Source: Alphaproteobacteria bacterium (GTDB taxonomy: Bacteria; Pseudomonadota; Alphaproteobacteria; Micropepsales; Micropepsaceae). From it: DNA of 44,917 nucleotides. The notes beneath the pieces are model-generated. The model was given only the letters and a program-made list of their open reading frames with translations. It was not told the DNA's origin and made no database searches. How positions within the stretch are numbered: the first letter of the stretch is position 1; every line of letters starts with the position of its first letter. The translations under genes were made by a program, and so were the position numbers. This document shows, one piece after another, positions 18,165 through 27,072 of this stretch. Location: assembly GCA_019242395.1 (NCBI GenBank), contig JAFAVP010000007.1:1-44917 (forward strand). Direction: 5' to 3'.

Positions 18165-20225
18165 TTAGTGAATGGTCGTGCCGGAGAGCACATCCTTCAC
18201 CTTTGCGGCGAGCTGTTTGAGTCCGAAGGGTTTTGGCAGGAAGTGCAGGTCTTCAGGCTTTTCATCATTGCGGCGGAAAGCTTCCTCTGCATAACCCGAC
18301 ATAAAGATAACCTGCAGGTCGGGCCTGATCTGCCTCACGGCGCGCACGAGGGTTGGACCGTCCATCGCCGGCATCACAACGTCGGTGATGAGCAGCTGGA
18401 TGTCGTCCTTGCGGGCCTGCATGATGTCCAGCGCCTGCTCGCCTCCCGCGGCCTCCAGCACCTGATAGCCGCGCTGTTTGAGCGCGCGGGCGGCAAAACT
18501 TCGTACGGCATCTTCGTCTTCCACGAGCAGAATGGTTTCGTGTCCGGTGATATCGCGCGCGGGCACGCTTTCCGCGCGGGAATCCGGTTCTCCATGGCTG
18601 CGGGGCAAATAGATGCTGAACGTCGTGCCTTTGCCGACCTCGCTGTTGACGCCGATGAAGCCGCCCGTCTGCTTCACGATGCCGTAGACCGTCGCGAGCC
18701 CAAGACCGGTCCCCTCGCCAACCGGTTTTGTGGTGAAGAAGGGATCGAAGATCTTGCCAATGTACTGGCTGGGGATACCCGAACCGGTATCCGAAACATC
18801 CAGCCGCACGTAATCGCCGGGCGGCATGTGGGCGCTGCCAACGGTCGCGTCCTGATCAACATGCTCGTTGCAGGTGCGGATAGTGATGCACCCATCGCCG
18901 GCCATTGCGTCGCGGGCGTTCACGACAAGGTTGATGATCGCGTTGTTGATCTGCGCTTCGTCCGCATGCACAGCCCATAGGCCGGCGCCGTGTTCGATTT
19001 TGAGCGCGATGCCTTCGCGCAGCAAACGCCTCAACAGTTCGCCGAGTTCGGTGATTGTGACGCTCAGATCCAGCACCCGGGGCTGCAACGTCTGCTGCCG
19101 GGAAAAAGCAAGCAGCTGCCGCACCAGGTTCGCGGCCCTAACGGCATTCTGGTGGATATCGTTGATTTCGCGGAAGGATGGATCGCCTGCCTGATGCCGC
19201 ATCAGCAGGAATTCAGAATTGCCGATGATGACCGTGAGCAGATTGTTGAAATCGTGCGCCACGCCGCCGGCGAGTTGGCCAACGGCCTGCATCTTCTGCG
19301 ACTGCGCAAACTTCGTCTCCAGCGCTTTTTGCTCAGAGATATCGATCAGGTAGACGGCCCGAAAATCGCCGCCAGCCCGGCTGGCATAAAGCTCCGCCAT
19401 CGCGTCCTGCCGGCCTAGCGCCCGGATCTCCATTTGCGAGGCCGAACCGCACGTAGCCCCGAGAAGTGTCTCCCGGAGCGACCGGCGGTCCGCCGGTTCG
19501 ATCAAATCGGCAAGGGCCTGCCCAGCGAGAGAACCGGAAGCCTTGAAGAAGGCAGCAAAGGCCTTGTTGTGGGTAGCAATGCGTCCATCGGTCTTTACCG
19601 TAGCAACACCGATCGGCGCCTCGTCGAGCGCCTGAACCGGCAGGCCGTCCCCGGCCGCGGCACCTTTTCGCAGCGCCTGATCCCGCGGGAGGACCGGAGC
19701 GAACCACCACACCGACTCGCCCCGCTTGAGGGGCCGCACCGAGACCGCCACTTCGACCCCGGCGGATAACTCGACCGTCTCCTCGTGCGCCTGACCCGCC
19801 GCGGCGCTCCGGGCAAGACGGTAAAGCATTCCGGCCGCTGCTTCGCCTGGGAGCGCCAGTTCCGGCTGTGGTGGCGCGTCGCCTGCCTTTACACCGGCGA
19901 TCCGGCGATAAGCTTCGTTACAATCGACAATCGCACCTTGCGCATTCGTGATGGCCCAGCCGAGATGGCTTCGAGCAGCGGCTTCCGAAATGCGCCAGGC
20001 GCTCACAGACATCTGCTGCCGAGGCCAGAGCGCCACCAGGAATAGGGAACCTACAACGGCAATCCCCAGGAGGAGAGTGAACCCAGGCCAACCAGCTTCC
20101 GCCGGCGCCCCAACGGCCACAAGACCTGCGCAACAGGCCAAGGCGGCGAACGCTGCCGTCGCCCAGCGCCAGGGATCTTGCGCGATATTTGAAGGTGGCA
20201 TGCGGAGACTGGCTTCCATCCCCAC
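18165..20225 (-). CDS. cckA: Hybrid sensor histidine kinase CckA
   Basis: Cell-cycle kinase that phosphorylates CtrA through ChpT in alphaproteobacteria. 686 residues: two N-terminal TM helices (about 22-40 and 48-68), PAS-like regions (about 80-180 and 195-300), HisKA with His324 in GGVAHDFNNLL, an HATPase domain (NLVVNARDAM; DTGSGIPSQYIGKIFDPFFTTK) and a C-terminal receiver with phospho-acceptor Asp615 (ITDVVMPAMDG). The FAQSQKMQAVGQLAGGVAHD stretch and the domain order match CckA. The start is GTG at 20225 or ATG at 20219. Two GANTC sites lie just upstream. Confidence 0.9.
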   Translation of the reverse strand: MGMEASLRMPPSNIAQDPWRWATAAFAALACCAGLVAVGAPAEAGWPGFTLLLGIAVVGSLFLVALWPRQQMSVSAWRISEAAARSHLGWAITNAQGAIVDCNEAYRRIAGVKAGDAPPQPELALPGEAAAGMLYRLARSAAAGQAHEETVELSAGVEVAVSVRPLKRGESVWWFAPVLPRDQALRKGAAAGDGLPVQALDEAPIGVATVKTDGRIATHNKAFAAFFKASGSLAGQALADLIEPADRRSLRETLLGATCGSASQMEIRALGRQDAMAELYASRAGGDFRAVYLIDISEQKALETKFAQSQKMQAVGQLAGGVAHDFNNLLTVIIGNSEFLLMRHQAGDPSFREINDIHQNAVRAANLVRQLLAFSRQQTLQPRVLDLSVTITELGELLRRLLREGIALKIEHGAGLWAVHADEAQINNAIINLVVNARDAMAGDGCITIRTCNEHVDQDATVGSAHMPPGDYVRLDVSDTGSGIPSQYIGKIFDPFFTTKPVGEGTGLGLATVYGIVKQTGGFIGVNSEVGKGTTFSIYLPRSHGEPDSRAESVPARDITGHETILLVEDEDAVRSFAARALKQRGYQVLEAAGGEQALDIMQARKDDIQLLITDVVMPAMDGPTLVRAVRQIRPDLQVIFMSGYAEEAFRRNDEKPEDLHFLPKPFGLKQLAAKVKDVLSGTTIH

Positions 20226-20372
20226 AACAATAGCCGAGTCGGTAAACGAATCGTTGATTTTGCTAATCAGCGATCGAGAGAAGCAGACTAGCCGCTGTCA
20301 GGCGGTGGTGCGGGTTGAAGCGCACTGGCAATAATGGGTGCGAAGGTCTGCGCCAAAAAGCGCCATACGGGA

Positions 20373-21248
20373 TCACTCCGCGGCGAGTTTGAGGCGGGCG
20401 CGGTTGAACGGCTTGTCGCCCAAAATTGTCACCCGGTGCATCAGGCGCTTGTGCGGCTGATAATCGTCCACGGTGTAATGTTGCGTCACGCGATTATCCC
20501 AGAAGGCCAATGTGTTCGGTTTCCATCGCCAGCGGATGACAAATTCCGGCCGCTGAATGTGCTCCGACAATAGCTCCAAAATTTTCGCACTCTCTGCCTT
20601 GGTGAGGCCCAGAATGCGGGTTGTGAAGCCGGAGTTCACAAAGAGTCCTTCGCGGCCGGTTTCGGGGTGTGTTCGCACCAGCGGATGGACCACCGGGGGA
20701 TATTCCCGCCGTGCCCAGGTGTAGCGCTCGATCCCCACGTTCATGGCGGTCAGATGGTCCGGCGGGAAAGACCGGGTGAAATCGTGCTCCGCATCCAGAG
20801 GTTGCAAGAAAGCGCGCAGGCTGGGGGACAGTGCAGCATGGGCCGCGCGCATGCTGGACCACAGCGTGTCTCCACCCTCCTGCGGAACATGGCGCGCATA
20901 CAGCATCGACCCCATCGGCGGCGTCTCAATAAAGGTGACATCCGCCCGCCAGGCGCCTGTATCGGTATCGCTGGCTGGCTGGTTGTCGAGTACCAGCACC
21001 TCGGGGAGCCCTGGTACGCTGGGGCGGATAGGGTGCAAGTGCAGTGGGCCGAACTGCGCGGCGAACTCTTTCTGCTGCTGCGGGGTGATGTCCTGATCTT
21101 CGAAAAAGAGCACCTCGTGCGTCAGGAGCGCCTGCCGGATCTCGGCAATGCCCTCGGCGCTGACCGGCTCGCCGAGATTTATCCCGGAAACCCGCGCCCC
21201 CAAGGTGGGCGACAAAGGGATGATCTGGAGCGGTGGGGCTGCAGGCAT
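20373..21248 (-). CDS. TauD/TfdA family dioxygenase with altered iron-binding triad
   Basis: 291 residues starting MPAAPPLQIIPLSP, the usual TauD-like N-terminus. The family uses Fe(II) and 2-oxoglutarate to oxidise sulfonates, alkylsulfates and similar compounds. The overall match is strong (GARVSGINL, VLFFEDQDITPQQQKEFAAQFGPLHLHP, MHRVTILGDKPFNR). However, the first iron-ligand motif, normally WHTD, reads WRAD: Arg101 replaces His while Asp103 and the distal His271 remain. It may be inactive or use another chemistry. No sulfonate transporter is nearby. It is divergent from the inhibitor-like gene. Confidence 0.85.
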   Translation of the reverse strand: MPAAPPLQIIPLSPTLGARVSGINLGEPVSAEGIAEIRQALLTHEVLFFEDQDITPQQQKEFAAQFGPLHLHPIRPSVPGLPEVLVLDNQPASDTDTGAWRADVTFIETPPMGSMLYARHVPQEGGDTLWSSMRAAHAALSPSLRAFLQPLDAEHDFTRSFPPDHLTAMNVGIERYTWARREYPPVVHPLVRTHPETGREGLFVNSGFTTRILGLTKAESAKILELLSEHIQRPEFVIRWRWKPNTLAFWDNRVTQHYTVDDYQPHKRLMHRVTILGDKPFNRARLKLAAE

Positions 21249-21429
21249 GACCGCGTCTCCTGGTTTCGGCTCATAAAACACTACCGATTTTGTAGAGTAA
21301 ATCCTTTTCTCATGCGAATGAGCCTGTCCGGCACCTGCGGCACCTGCATCTGCACCATGCAAAAAATGCAGTTCTCCGGCTCCCTCAGTCACCTATATGT
21401 TGAACACTGAATTCTGAAGGAGATATTCA

Positions 21430-21771
21430 ATGGGCAGATTCTATTCCATAGCTGTTGGAGCGGCGGTCGCTCTGGTTTCGATCAGCCTAGCCCATGCAGA
21501 CCCCGTCACGGGGGCCTGGAAGCTTAGCGTCGGGGTCAATGACGACCCCTGTGTTGTTACGCTGGCGGCGGATCAGGGCAGTGACAGCGCGGGATCCGCA
21601 CGCGCGACGGGCGATTGCAACGGCGTCAGCTTCGAGCACTGGAGGTCCGTCGGCGACCGGCTGCAGTTGCAGCAGGCAAACGGCGCCCTTGTAGCCTTCC
21701 TCCACGCCAAGGAGGGCGGCTTCGAGGGCAAACGAGTCTCCGACGGAAAGCTGGTCGCGCTGAACCGCTGA
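21430..21771 (+). CDS. Secreted AprI/Inh-type metalloprotease-inhibitor-like protein
   Basis: 113 residues. A signal peptide (MGRFYSIAVGAAVALVSISLAHA) precedes a small beta-barrel-like domain: VTGAWKL, a Cys in CVVTL, a second Cys in GDCNG, then W (EHWRSVGDRLQLQQANG), LVAFL and a C-terminal strand. This is the pattern of the Inh/AprI/Omp19 fold, which binds secreted zinc proteases. No target protease is adjacent, so the inhibitory role is inferred. Good Shine-Dalgarno AAGGAG; a strong terminator follows the stop. Confidence 0.72.
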   Translation: MGRFYSIAVGAAVALVSISLAHADPVTGAWKLSVGVNDDPCVVTLAADQGSDSAGSARATGDCNGVSFEHWRSVGDRLQLQQANGALVAFLHAKEGGFEGKRVSDGKLVALNR

Positions 21772-21802
21772 GCTACTGAATCCTTGACGCTCCCTGACTT
21801 GA

Positions 21803-21830
21803 GGGCCGCTATAAAGCGGCCCTTCTTTTT
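21803..21830 (+). terminator. Rho-independent terminator
   Basis: Perfect 8-bp stem GGGCCGCT/AGCGGCCC with loop ATAA, followed by TTCTTTTT. It lies 31 bases past the stop of the inhibitor-like gene and before mmsA. Confidence 0.92.
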
Positions 21831-21931
21831 GGGTACCGGGTTGAGGCGCGTTGCTCGGACGTGGCGGCTTGGCTAAACAGCCCGGCTTCGGGCCGGTGGG
21901 GACGGTCCTTCCACAACCAGGGAAGAAGCCC

Positions 21932-23431
21932 ATGAAAGAGCTCGACCATTTCATTGCCGGCCAGCACGTGAGAGGCACCTCCGGCCGGTACGGCGACGTG
22001 TTCAATCCGGCAACAGGGGAGATTCAGGCGAAGGTGGCGTTCGCCTCCCGCGTGGAAGTCCGCAATGCCGTGGATGCCGCGCTGAAGGCCTTCCCCGAAT
22101 GGTCGAGCGTCAATCCGCAGCGCCGCGCCCGGGTGATGTTCAATTTCAAGGCGCTGGTCGAAAAGAACATGGACGAGCTTGCGCACATGCTCTCGTCCGA
22201 GCACGGCAAGGTACTGGCGGATGCCCGCGGCGACATACAACGCGGGCTTGAGGTGATCGAATTCGCTTGCGGCATCCCGCATCTGCAGAAGGGCGAATAC
22301 ACGGAAGGCGCTGGTCCCGGGATCGATATCTATTCCATGCGCCAGCCCTTGGGCGTTGTGGCCGGCATCACGCCGTTCAACTTTCCCGCCATGATCCCGA
22401 TGTGGATGTTCGGCGTCGCCATCGCCTGCGGCAACTGTTTCATCAACAAGCCGAGCGAAAAAGACCCGTCCGTTCCGCTGCGCCTTGCCGAGTTGATGAT
22501 GGAAGCGGGCGCTCCGGCCGGCGTGCTGAATGTGGTGAACGGCGACAAGGAAGCCGTCGACGCCATTCTCGAAGATCCGGATATCAAGGCGGTGAGCTTC
22601 GTGGGATCGACCGCCATCGCAGAATACGTATACACGGGCGGCACCGCGCACGGGAAGCGGGTGCAGGCGATGGGTGGCGCGAAGAACCACGCCATCATCA
22701 TGCCGGATGCCGACCTCGATCAGGTGACGAACGAACTGATTGGGGCAGGATACGGCTCGGCCGGCGAGCGCTGCATGGCGATTTCGGTTGCTGTCCCGGT
22801 CGGCAAAAAGGTCGCTGACGCGCTGGTGGAGCGGCTCAAGCCCCGCGTGGAAGCCCTGCGCGTCGGCATCCCAACCGATCCTGAATCCGATTACGGGCCG
22901 ATGGTCACCGCTGCCCAACGCGATAAGGTGAAGGACTACATCGATCTCGGCGTGAAGGAAGGCGCCGAGCTCGTGGTCGATGGCCGCGGCTTCAAGATGC
23001 AGGGATACGAGAACGGGTTCTATCTCGGCGGCTCGCTGTTCGATCGCGTCACGCCGAACATGCGCACCTATCAGGAAGAAATCTTCGGACCCGTACTCCA
23101 GATTGCCCGCGCCCATGATTTTGATGAGGCGATCTCACTTCCGTCAACCCACCACTACGGCAACGGCGTCGCCATCTTCACGCGTGACGGCGACGCGGCG
23201 CGCGAATTCGCCGCGAGAGTCAATGTGGGCATGGTAGGCATCAACATCCCGATCCCCGTACCGCTCGCCTATCACACCTTCGGCGGCTGGAAGCGCTCCG
23301 CCTTCGGCGACGTTAACCAGCATGGCACGGAGGGCGTGCGCTTCTGGACGAAAATCAAGACGGTGACGCAGCGTTGGCCCAAAGGCGGCGTGCGCGAAAA
23401 CCCGGACTTCAATATTCCGACAATGAAGTAG
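21932..23431 (+). CDS. mmsA: CoA-acylating methylmalonate-semialdehyde dehydrogenase
   Basis: Converts methylmalonate or malonate semialdehyde to propanoyl- or acetyl-CoA in valine and beta-alanine breakdown. 499 residues, the usual family length. Motifs: ITPFNFPAMIPMWM (NAD site), FVGSTAIAEYVY, and the catalytic Cys281 in GSAGERCMAIS. The C-terminus has YHTFGGWKRSAFGD, typical of MmsA. ATG at 21932 has GGAAGAAG upstream. A branched-chain-type E1 gene starts at the right window edge, which fits valine catabolism but lies 21 kb away. Confidence 0.95.
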   Translation: MKELDHFIAGQHVRGTSGRYGDVFNPATGEIQAKVAFASRVEVRNAVDAALKAFPEWSSVNPQRRARVMFNFKALVEKNMDELAHMLSSEHGKVLADARGDIQRGLEVIEFACGIPHLQKGEYTEGAGPGIDIYSMRQPLGVVAGITPFNFPAMIPMWMFGVAIACGNCFINKPSEKDPSVPLRLAELMMEAGAPAGVLNVVNGDKEAVDAILEDPDIKAVSFVGSTAIAEYVYTGGTAHGKRVQAMGGAKNHAIIMPDADLDQVTNELIGAGYGSAGERCMAISVAVPVGKKVADALVERLKPRVEALRVGIPTDPESDYGPMVTAAQRDKVKDYIDLGVKEGAELVVDGRGFKMQGYENGFYLGGSLFDRVTPNMRTYQEEIFGPVLQIARAHDFDEAISLPSTHHYGNGVAIFTRDGDAAREFAARVNVGMVGINIPIPVPLAYHTFGGWKRSAFGDVNQHGTEGVRFWTKIKTVTQRWPKGGVRENPDFNIPTMK

Positions 23432-23448
23432 AGTTACAGGGGCGATTC

Positions 23449-23883
23449 ATGGCGCAAACTTTGGAACCGCGCACGCGGGCGTGGTTGAAATGGGAGTGGC
23501 GCGCCGCGCTGATCACGGTCGTCGGCGGCATGCTGATCGTGGCCGCTGTCTTCGCCTATTTCACCTTCCGCCCACAACGGCTGTCGCCGGGGGCCTTGAC
23601 CGCCCGCCAAGTACAAACAGCGGCCTTGGCCCAGATCGTCTGTGTGCAAGCGCTCGCCGGAGCCAAAGAGTTCGGCATCGTTCCGAATTATGCTCAGCTC
23701 GCGAATCCCTATCCGAACGAAACGAAAGTGAGGGGGCGGTATGAGTGCGCGAGTGGAACCAACGTGGCGAAGTACACCATCGCTGTCGATCTCGTTTGCA
23801 AACAGATCGGTCAGCGGCGTTGCGTTGTACTTCACAGCGTCACGCAGCAGGACGGCACGGTACTCTACCGCCGCCAAGGTTGA
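23449..23883 (+). CDS. Hypothetical single-TM protein
   Basis: 144 residues, not recognised. A basic N-terminal tail (EPRTRAWLKWEWR) leads into one helix (AALITVVGGMLIVAAVFAYFTF, about 20-41), followed by a periplasmic domain with four Cys (IVCVQAL, YECASG, LVCKQIG, RCVVLHS) that may pair as disulfides. It follows mmsA by 17 bases and is probably co-transcribed. It ends tail-to-tail with the EVE gene. Confidence 0.7.
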   Translation: MAQTLEPRTRAWLKWEWRAALITVVGGMLIVAAVFAYFTFRPQRLSPGALTARQVQTAALAQIVCVQALAGAKEFGIVPNYAQLANPYPNETKVRGRYECASGTNVAKYTIAVDLVCKQIGQRRCVVLHSVTQQDGTVLYRRQG

Positions 23884-23913
23884 TCCTGACGTCTTGCAGT
23901 TCCTGACGGAGGT

Positions 23914-24327
23914 TCAGCCCTCGCCAAGGCTGCAGATGTGGTTCCATTCGGCCTCGGTGACAGGCTGCACCGAAAGCCGCGAATATTTCACCAGCACCAT
24001 GTCCTTCAGCTTCGGATCGGCCTTGCATTCCGCGAGCGTCACGGGTTTCGGCAGTTCGCGCAGTGCCTTCACATCCACAAGGCCGAAGCGGCCGGTTTCA
24101 TCGGTCGGGTCCTTCCGGTATTCGCCGATGACCTCGACCACCCCGACGATCCGCTTCTCTTCGCCCGTATGATAGAAGAAGCCGAGATCGCCCTTCTTCA
24201 TCTGCTTCATGTTGCGGGCGGCTTGCCAGTTGCGCACGCCGCTCCAGGGTTCGCCTTTGCTGCCGCGTACCTTCTGCATCTCCCATGAGAATGCTTCCGG
24301 CTCCGTTTTGAACAGCCAGTATGCCAT
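23914..24327 (-). CDS. EVE domain protein
   Basis: 137 residues, a full EVE domain: MAYWLFKTEPEAFSWE, WSGVRNWQAARNMKQMKKGDLGFFYHTG, VDVKALRELPKPVTL and YSRLSVQPVTEAEWNHI. EVE folds resemble PUA/YTH and bind modified bases in DNA or RNA. The start ATG at 24327 gives the classical N-terminus and removes a long upstream extension that lies inside yciI. It is the third gene of gpsA-yciI-EVE, a common alphaproteobacterial arrangement. Confidence 0.9.
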   Translation of the reverse strand: MAYWLFKTEPEAFSWEMQKVRGSKGEPWSGVRNWQAARNMKQMKKGDLGFFYHTGEEKRIVGVVEVIGEYRKDPTDETGRFGLVDVKALRELPKPVTLAECKADPKLKDMVLVKYSRLSVQPVTEAEWNHICSLGEG

Positions 24328-24338
24328 GGCCGCGCCGC

Positions 24339-24629
24339 TCAGAAGTGCGCATTCATCGGATTGAAGGTGGGCTTCCACGGCCGCACCTCCGAATGCGCGA
24401 ACAGCCCCGCCTTCACGTAGGGATCGCTGGCGTGCCACGCGCGCGCCGCTTCGATATCCGTCGCCTCGAAGATGATGAGGCTGCCGCACATTTCCCCGGC
24501 TTCGTTGAGGAAAGGACCACCCAGCTTGATCACCCCAGTTTCCTGCGCATAGGCAAAATGGGCCTCCCGTGTTTGCAAGCGAAGGTTAAGCGAATCCAGT
24601 TTATCGGTGGCAATCACAACGAACAGCAT
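24339..24629 (-). CDS. YciI family protein
   Basis: 96 residues with the ferredoxin-like YciI fold: MLFVVIATDK, REAHFAYA (conserved His), GPFL, GSLIIFEATDIEAARAWHASDPYVKAGLF, ending VRPWKPTFN. The conserved His-Asp pair (His in the REAH motif, Asp in SDPY) suggests a small-molecule enzyme of the EthD/YciI type, but the reaction is unknown. It starts 9 bases after the gpsA stop. Confidence 0.9.
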   Translation of the reverse strand: MLFVVIATDKLDSLNLRLQTREAHFAYAQETGVIKLGGPFLNEAGEMCGSLIIFEATDIEAARAWHASDPYVKAGLFAHSEVRPWKPTFNPMNAHF

Positions 24630-24638
24630 GGTACCTCC

Positions 24639-25637
24639 TCATTCCGCCTTTAACGGACGTTCCATCAGCCGCGCCATTGCTGCATCCAGCGGCAACGAGC
24701 CATCGAGGATGGCCGCGGCGGTTTCGGCAATGGGCAGTTCGATGCCCTGACGCGCAGCGCGGGCGACGAGCGCCGGCGCGGTTTCGACGCCTTCGGCCAA
24801 CGGATGACCTTGGGCATCCAGCTCTGCGCGGGTGCGCCCCTTTCCGATGGCAAACCCGAAGGAAAAGTTGCGCGAGGTGGAGCTGCTGGCCGTCAGCACC
24901 AGATCGCCGAGCCCAGAAAGCCCCATCAGGGTTTCCGGCTTGGCGCCGAGCGCTTCTCCCAAGCGCCGCAATTCGGCGAAGCTGCGCGCCAGAAGCGCGG
25001 CGCGCGCGCTTTCGCCCAAGCCCATTCCCGCAACGATGCCACATGCGATGGCATACACGTTCTTTGCCGCTCCACCGAGTGCCACGCCCACCACGTCGTC
25101 ACTCGCATAGGGCCGAAACGTCGTAGACCCGAGCGCCCACTGCAACCGCTGCGCTGTTTGCCCCGGAGCAGCAACCGTCACAGCCGTGGGCAAACCCAGC
25201 GCAACATCTCGCGCAAACGAAGGACCGGAGAGAATGCCGATCCGGTCCTCGCCTACGAACTCACCCACCACTTCGGTCATCAGCTTGCCGGAGCTGCGTT
25301 CTAAGCCCTTGGCGCAGACGATTAAGGGAATTTGCTCACCAAGCACCGGCCGTAGAGCAGACAGGATGCTGCGGATGTGCTGCGCCGGAACAACCAACAG
25401 AAGCGCATCGGCGGACGCCGCTTCCCGAAGACCGGCGGGAACAGCGATAGCGTCCGGCATTTTAATGCCCGGGAGATACCGGATGTTTTCTCTCTGTGTC
25501 CGAAGCGACTGCACCGCTTCGGTGCCCCGCGCCCACAACGACACGTGGCGCCCCGCGCGAGCCGCAGCCAAGGCAAGCGCCGTGCCCCAGGCACCTCCCC
25601 CGATCACGCCGATATGCTCGTAAGCGCCTTGTCTCAC
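24639..25637 (-). CDS. gpsA: NAD(P)H-dependent glycerol-3-phosphate dehydrogenase
   Basis: Reduces dihydroxyacetone phosphate to sn-glycerol-3-phosphate for phospholipid synthesis, upstream of PlsC-type acyltransferases. About 332 residues: Rossmann motif IGVIGGGAWGTALA, PAQHIRSIL, the GPSFARDVA motif, catalytic Lys in VALGGAAKNVYAI, and GLSGLGDLVLT. GTG at 25637 gives the usual short N-terminus and has AGGG upstream; ATG at 25667 is an alternative start. It faces the TetR gene across a shared intergenic region. Confidence 0.93.
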   Translation of the reverse strand: MRQGAYEHIGVIGGGAWGTALALAAARAGRHVSLWARGTEAVQSLRTQRENIRYLPGIKMPDAIAVPAGLREAASADALLLVVPAQHIRSILSALRPVLGEQIPLIVCAKGLERSSGKLMTEVVGEFVGEDRIGILSGPSFARDVALGLPTAVTVAAPGQTAQRLQWALGSTTFRPYASDDVVGVALGGAAKNVYAIACGIVAGMGLGESARAALLARSFAELRRLGEALGAKPETLMGLSGLGDLVLTASSSTSRNFSFGFAIGKGRTRAELDAQGHPLAEGVETAPALVARAARQGIELPIAETAAAILDGSLPLDAAMARLMERPLKAE

Positions 25638-25693
25638 TCCGAATTCCCTGACCGCAATCCCCAGCATCGCCGCTGCGAGAACTGAATATTTCG

Positions 25694-25721
25694 TTGATTG
25701 TTCAGAAAACCCCTCTATATC
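25694..25721 (+). promoter_or_regulatory. Putative promoter of the TetR gene
   Basis: TTGATT (25694-25699) and TATATC (25716-25721) are separated by 16 nt and lie about 40 nt before the TetR start. The surrounding AT-rich gap between gpsA and tetR would also be the expected place for a TetR operator, but I see no clear palindrome. Confidence 0.4.
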
Positions 25722-25762
25722 GTAGGGACAATAAGAAGACGATCAGGAAGGAAACAGGCGGG

Positions 25763-26377
25763 ATGATCAAGGATGTGCGAGAGCGCATCATTGAAGCGGC
25801 GAAGGGCCGTTTCTCCCATTTCGGCTATGGCAAGACGACTATGGCCGAAGTGGCCGGTGACTGCCACATGTCCCCGGGCAACCTGTACCGGTTTTTCCCC
25901 GGCAAGCTCGACATTGCCGAAGCTATCGCCACTGCCGATTACGAGAATCACCTCGCGCATCTCCGTAAGCTGGCGCTGGCCCAGAATCGCAATCTGCGCG
26001 AGCGGTTGCGCGATCTCCTGTTCGAGGAATTGCGCCGTACGTACAACAAGCTGGAGCGTGACCCCCGCGCGCTGGAAATGGCGCAAGTCATTGCCCACCA
26101 GCGGCCACACTTCGCCAACTGGATGCTGGCCAACGAGCGCAAGATTATCGTCGAATTGATGGAAGAGGCGGCGCGCCGCGGAGAATTTCTGCCGCCGATG
26201 AACAAGGAAGAAACCGCGGAGATGATTCAGTCCGCCACCATGAAATTCCGCTACCCGCAATTGTGGTCGAAGCTCACCTTGCCCAAGCTTGAGCGAGAAC
26301 TCGAAGGGGTGCTGAAGCTTCTGCTCGATGGGCTCTGCCCCAGGCAACCCGAGCGGAACGAAGAACACGCGGCTTAA
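25763..26377 (+). CDS. TetR family transcriptional regulator
   Basis: 204 residues. The N-terminal HTH (about 5-50) reads RERIIEAAKGRFSHFGYGKTTMAEVAGDCHMSPGNLYRFFPGKLDI, with the classical YRFF in the recognition helix. The C-terminal helical ligand domain has no recognised subfamily marker. ATG 25763 lies behind purine-rich sequence and gives the usual start; an in-frame upstream ATG would add a basic, atypical tail. It is followed after 37 bases by the LolA-like gene, so it may control the outer-membrane lipoprotein pathway or itself. Confidence 0.9.
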   Translation: MIKDVRERIIEAAKGRFSHFGYGKTTMAEVAGDCHMSPGNLYRFFPGKLDIAEAIATADYENHLAHLRKLALAQNRNLRERLRDLLFEELRRTYNKLERDPRALEMAQVIAHQRPHFANWMLANERKIIVELMEEAARRGEFLPPMNKEETAEMIQSATMKFRYPQLWSKLTLPKLERELEGVLKLLLDGLCPRQPERNEEHAA

Positions 26378-26414
26378 TCTTCAATTTGCCGCAAACGGTG
26401 GATAGGCACGCATC

Positions 26415-27002
26415 ATGCGAACGATGCTGATTGTTGGAGCCTTGGTATTCTCGGCCACGGCAGTATGCGCGGATTACAGCGCCAAGGATGCGGCCGCCGA
26501 TCTTGATCGCATCAGCGCATCCCTCAACGCGATCCATACACTGAAAGGCGAATTCGTCCAGCAGGATCCAAACGGCGCGGTAGAGCAAGGGACGGTATAC
26601 ATCCAGAAGCCGGGTAAGATGCGCTTTGAGTACAAGCCGCCGAGCACTGTACTGGTGGTGAGCGATGGGATCGATGTGGCCGTGTTCAATAAGAAGCTGA
26701 ATACGGCTGATCGTTATCCGCTGGCGAGCACGCCTCTCAATCTCCTGCTCTCCGATCATGTGAACCTGCAGAAGAGCACGTATGTGGTCGCCATCGAGCA
26801 CCAGAGCGGGGCAATCGTGGTGCACGCCCGTTCCAACGACCGCCGCACGACGGGGAACATCACCATCACCTTTTCCGATCCGGGCCTTGAGCTCCGTCAG
26901 TGGACGGTGGTGGACGCGCAGGGACTTGCTACAACCGTCACGCTCCGGAACATGCAATCAGGCGTGACCTTGCAACCGGAGTTGTTCCTGACGCATGGCT
27001 GA
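26415..27002 (+). CDS. LolA-like outer-membrane lipoprotein carrier
   Basis: 195 residues. Signal peptide MRTMLIVGALVFSATAVCA, then a LolA/LolB half-barrel: LDRISASLNAIHTLKGEFVQQDPNG, GTVYIQKPGKMRFEYKPP (the conserved K/PGrmRFeY pattern) and SDGIDVAVFNKKLNTADRYPL. In the Lol system LolA carries lipoproteins across the periplasm. This may be the canonical LolA or a paralogue; a LolB is not seen. The start is supported by the immediate signal peptide. Confidence 0.85.
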   Translation: MRTMLIVGALVFSATAVCADYSAKDAAADLDRISASLNAIHTLKGEFVQQDPNGAVEQGTVYIQKPGKMRFEYKPPSTVLVVSDGIDVAVFNKKLNTADRYPLASTPLNLLLSDHVNLQKSTYVVAIEHQSGAIVVHARSNDRRTTGNITITFSDPGLELRQWTVVDAQGLATTVTLRNMQSGVTLQPELFLTHG

Positions 27003-27072
27003 GCAGCCCTTGCCGCAGATTGCCACGATCAACGTGCTCACTTCATAGTCCGCTGCCCAAGAAAGTTTCTGA

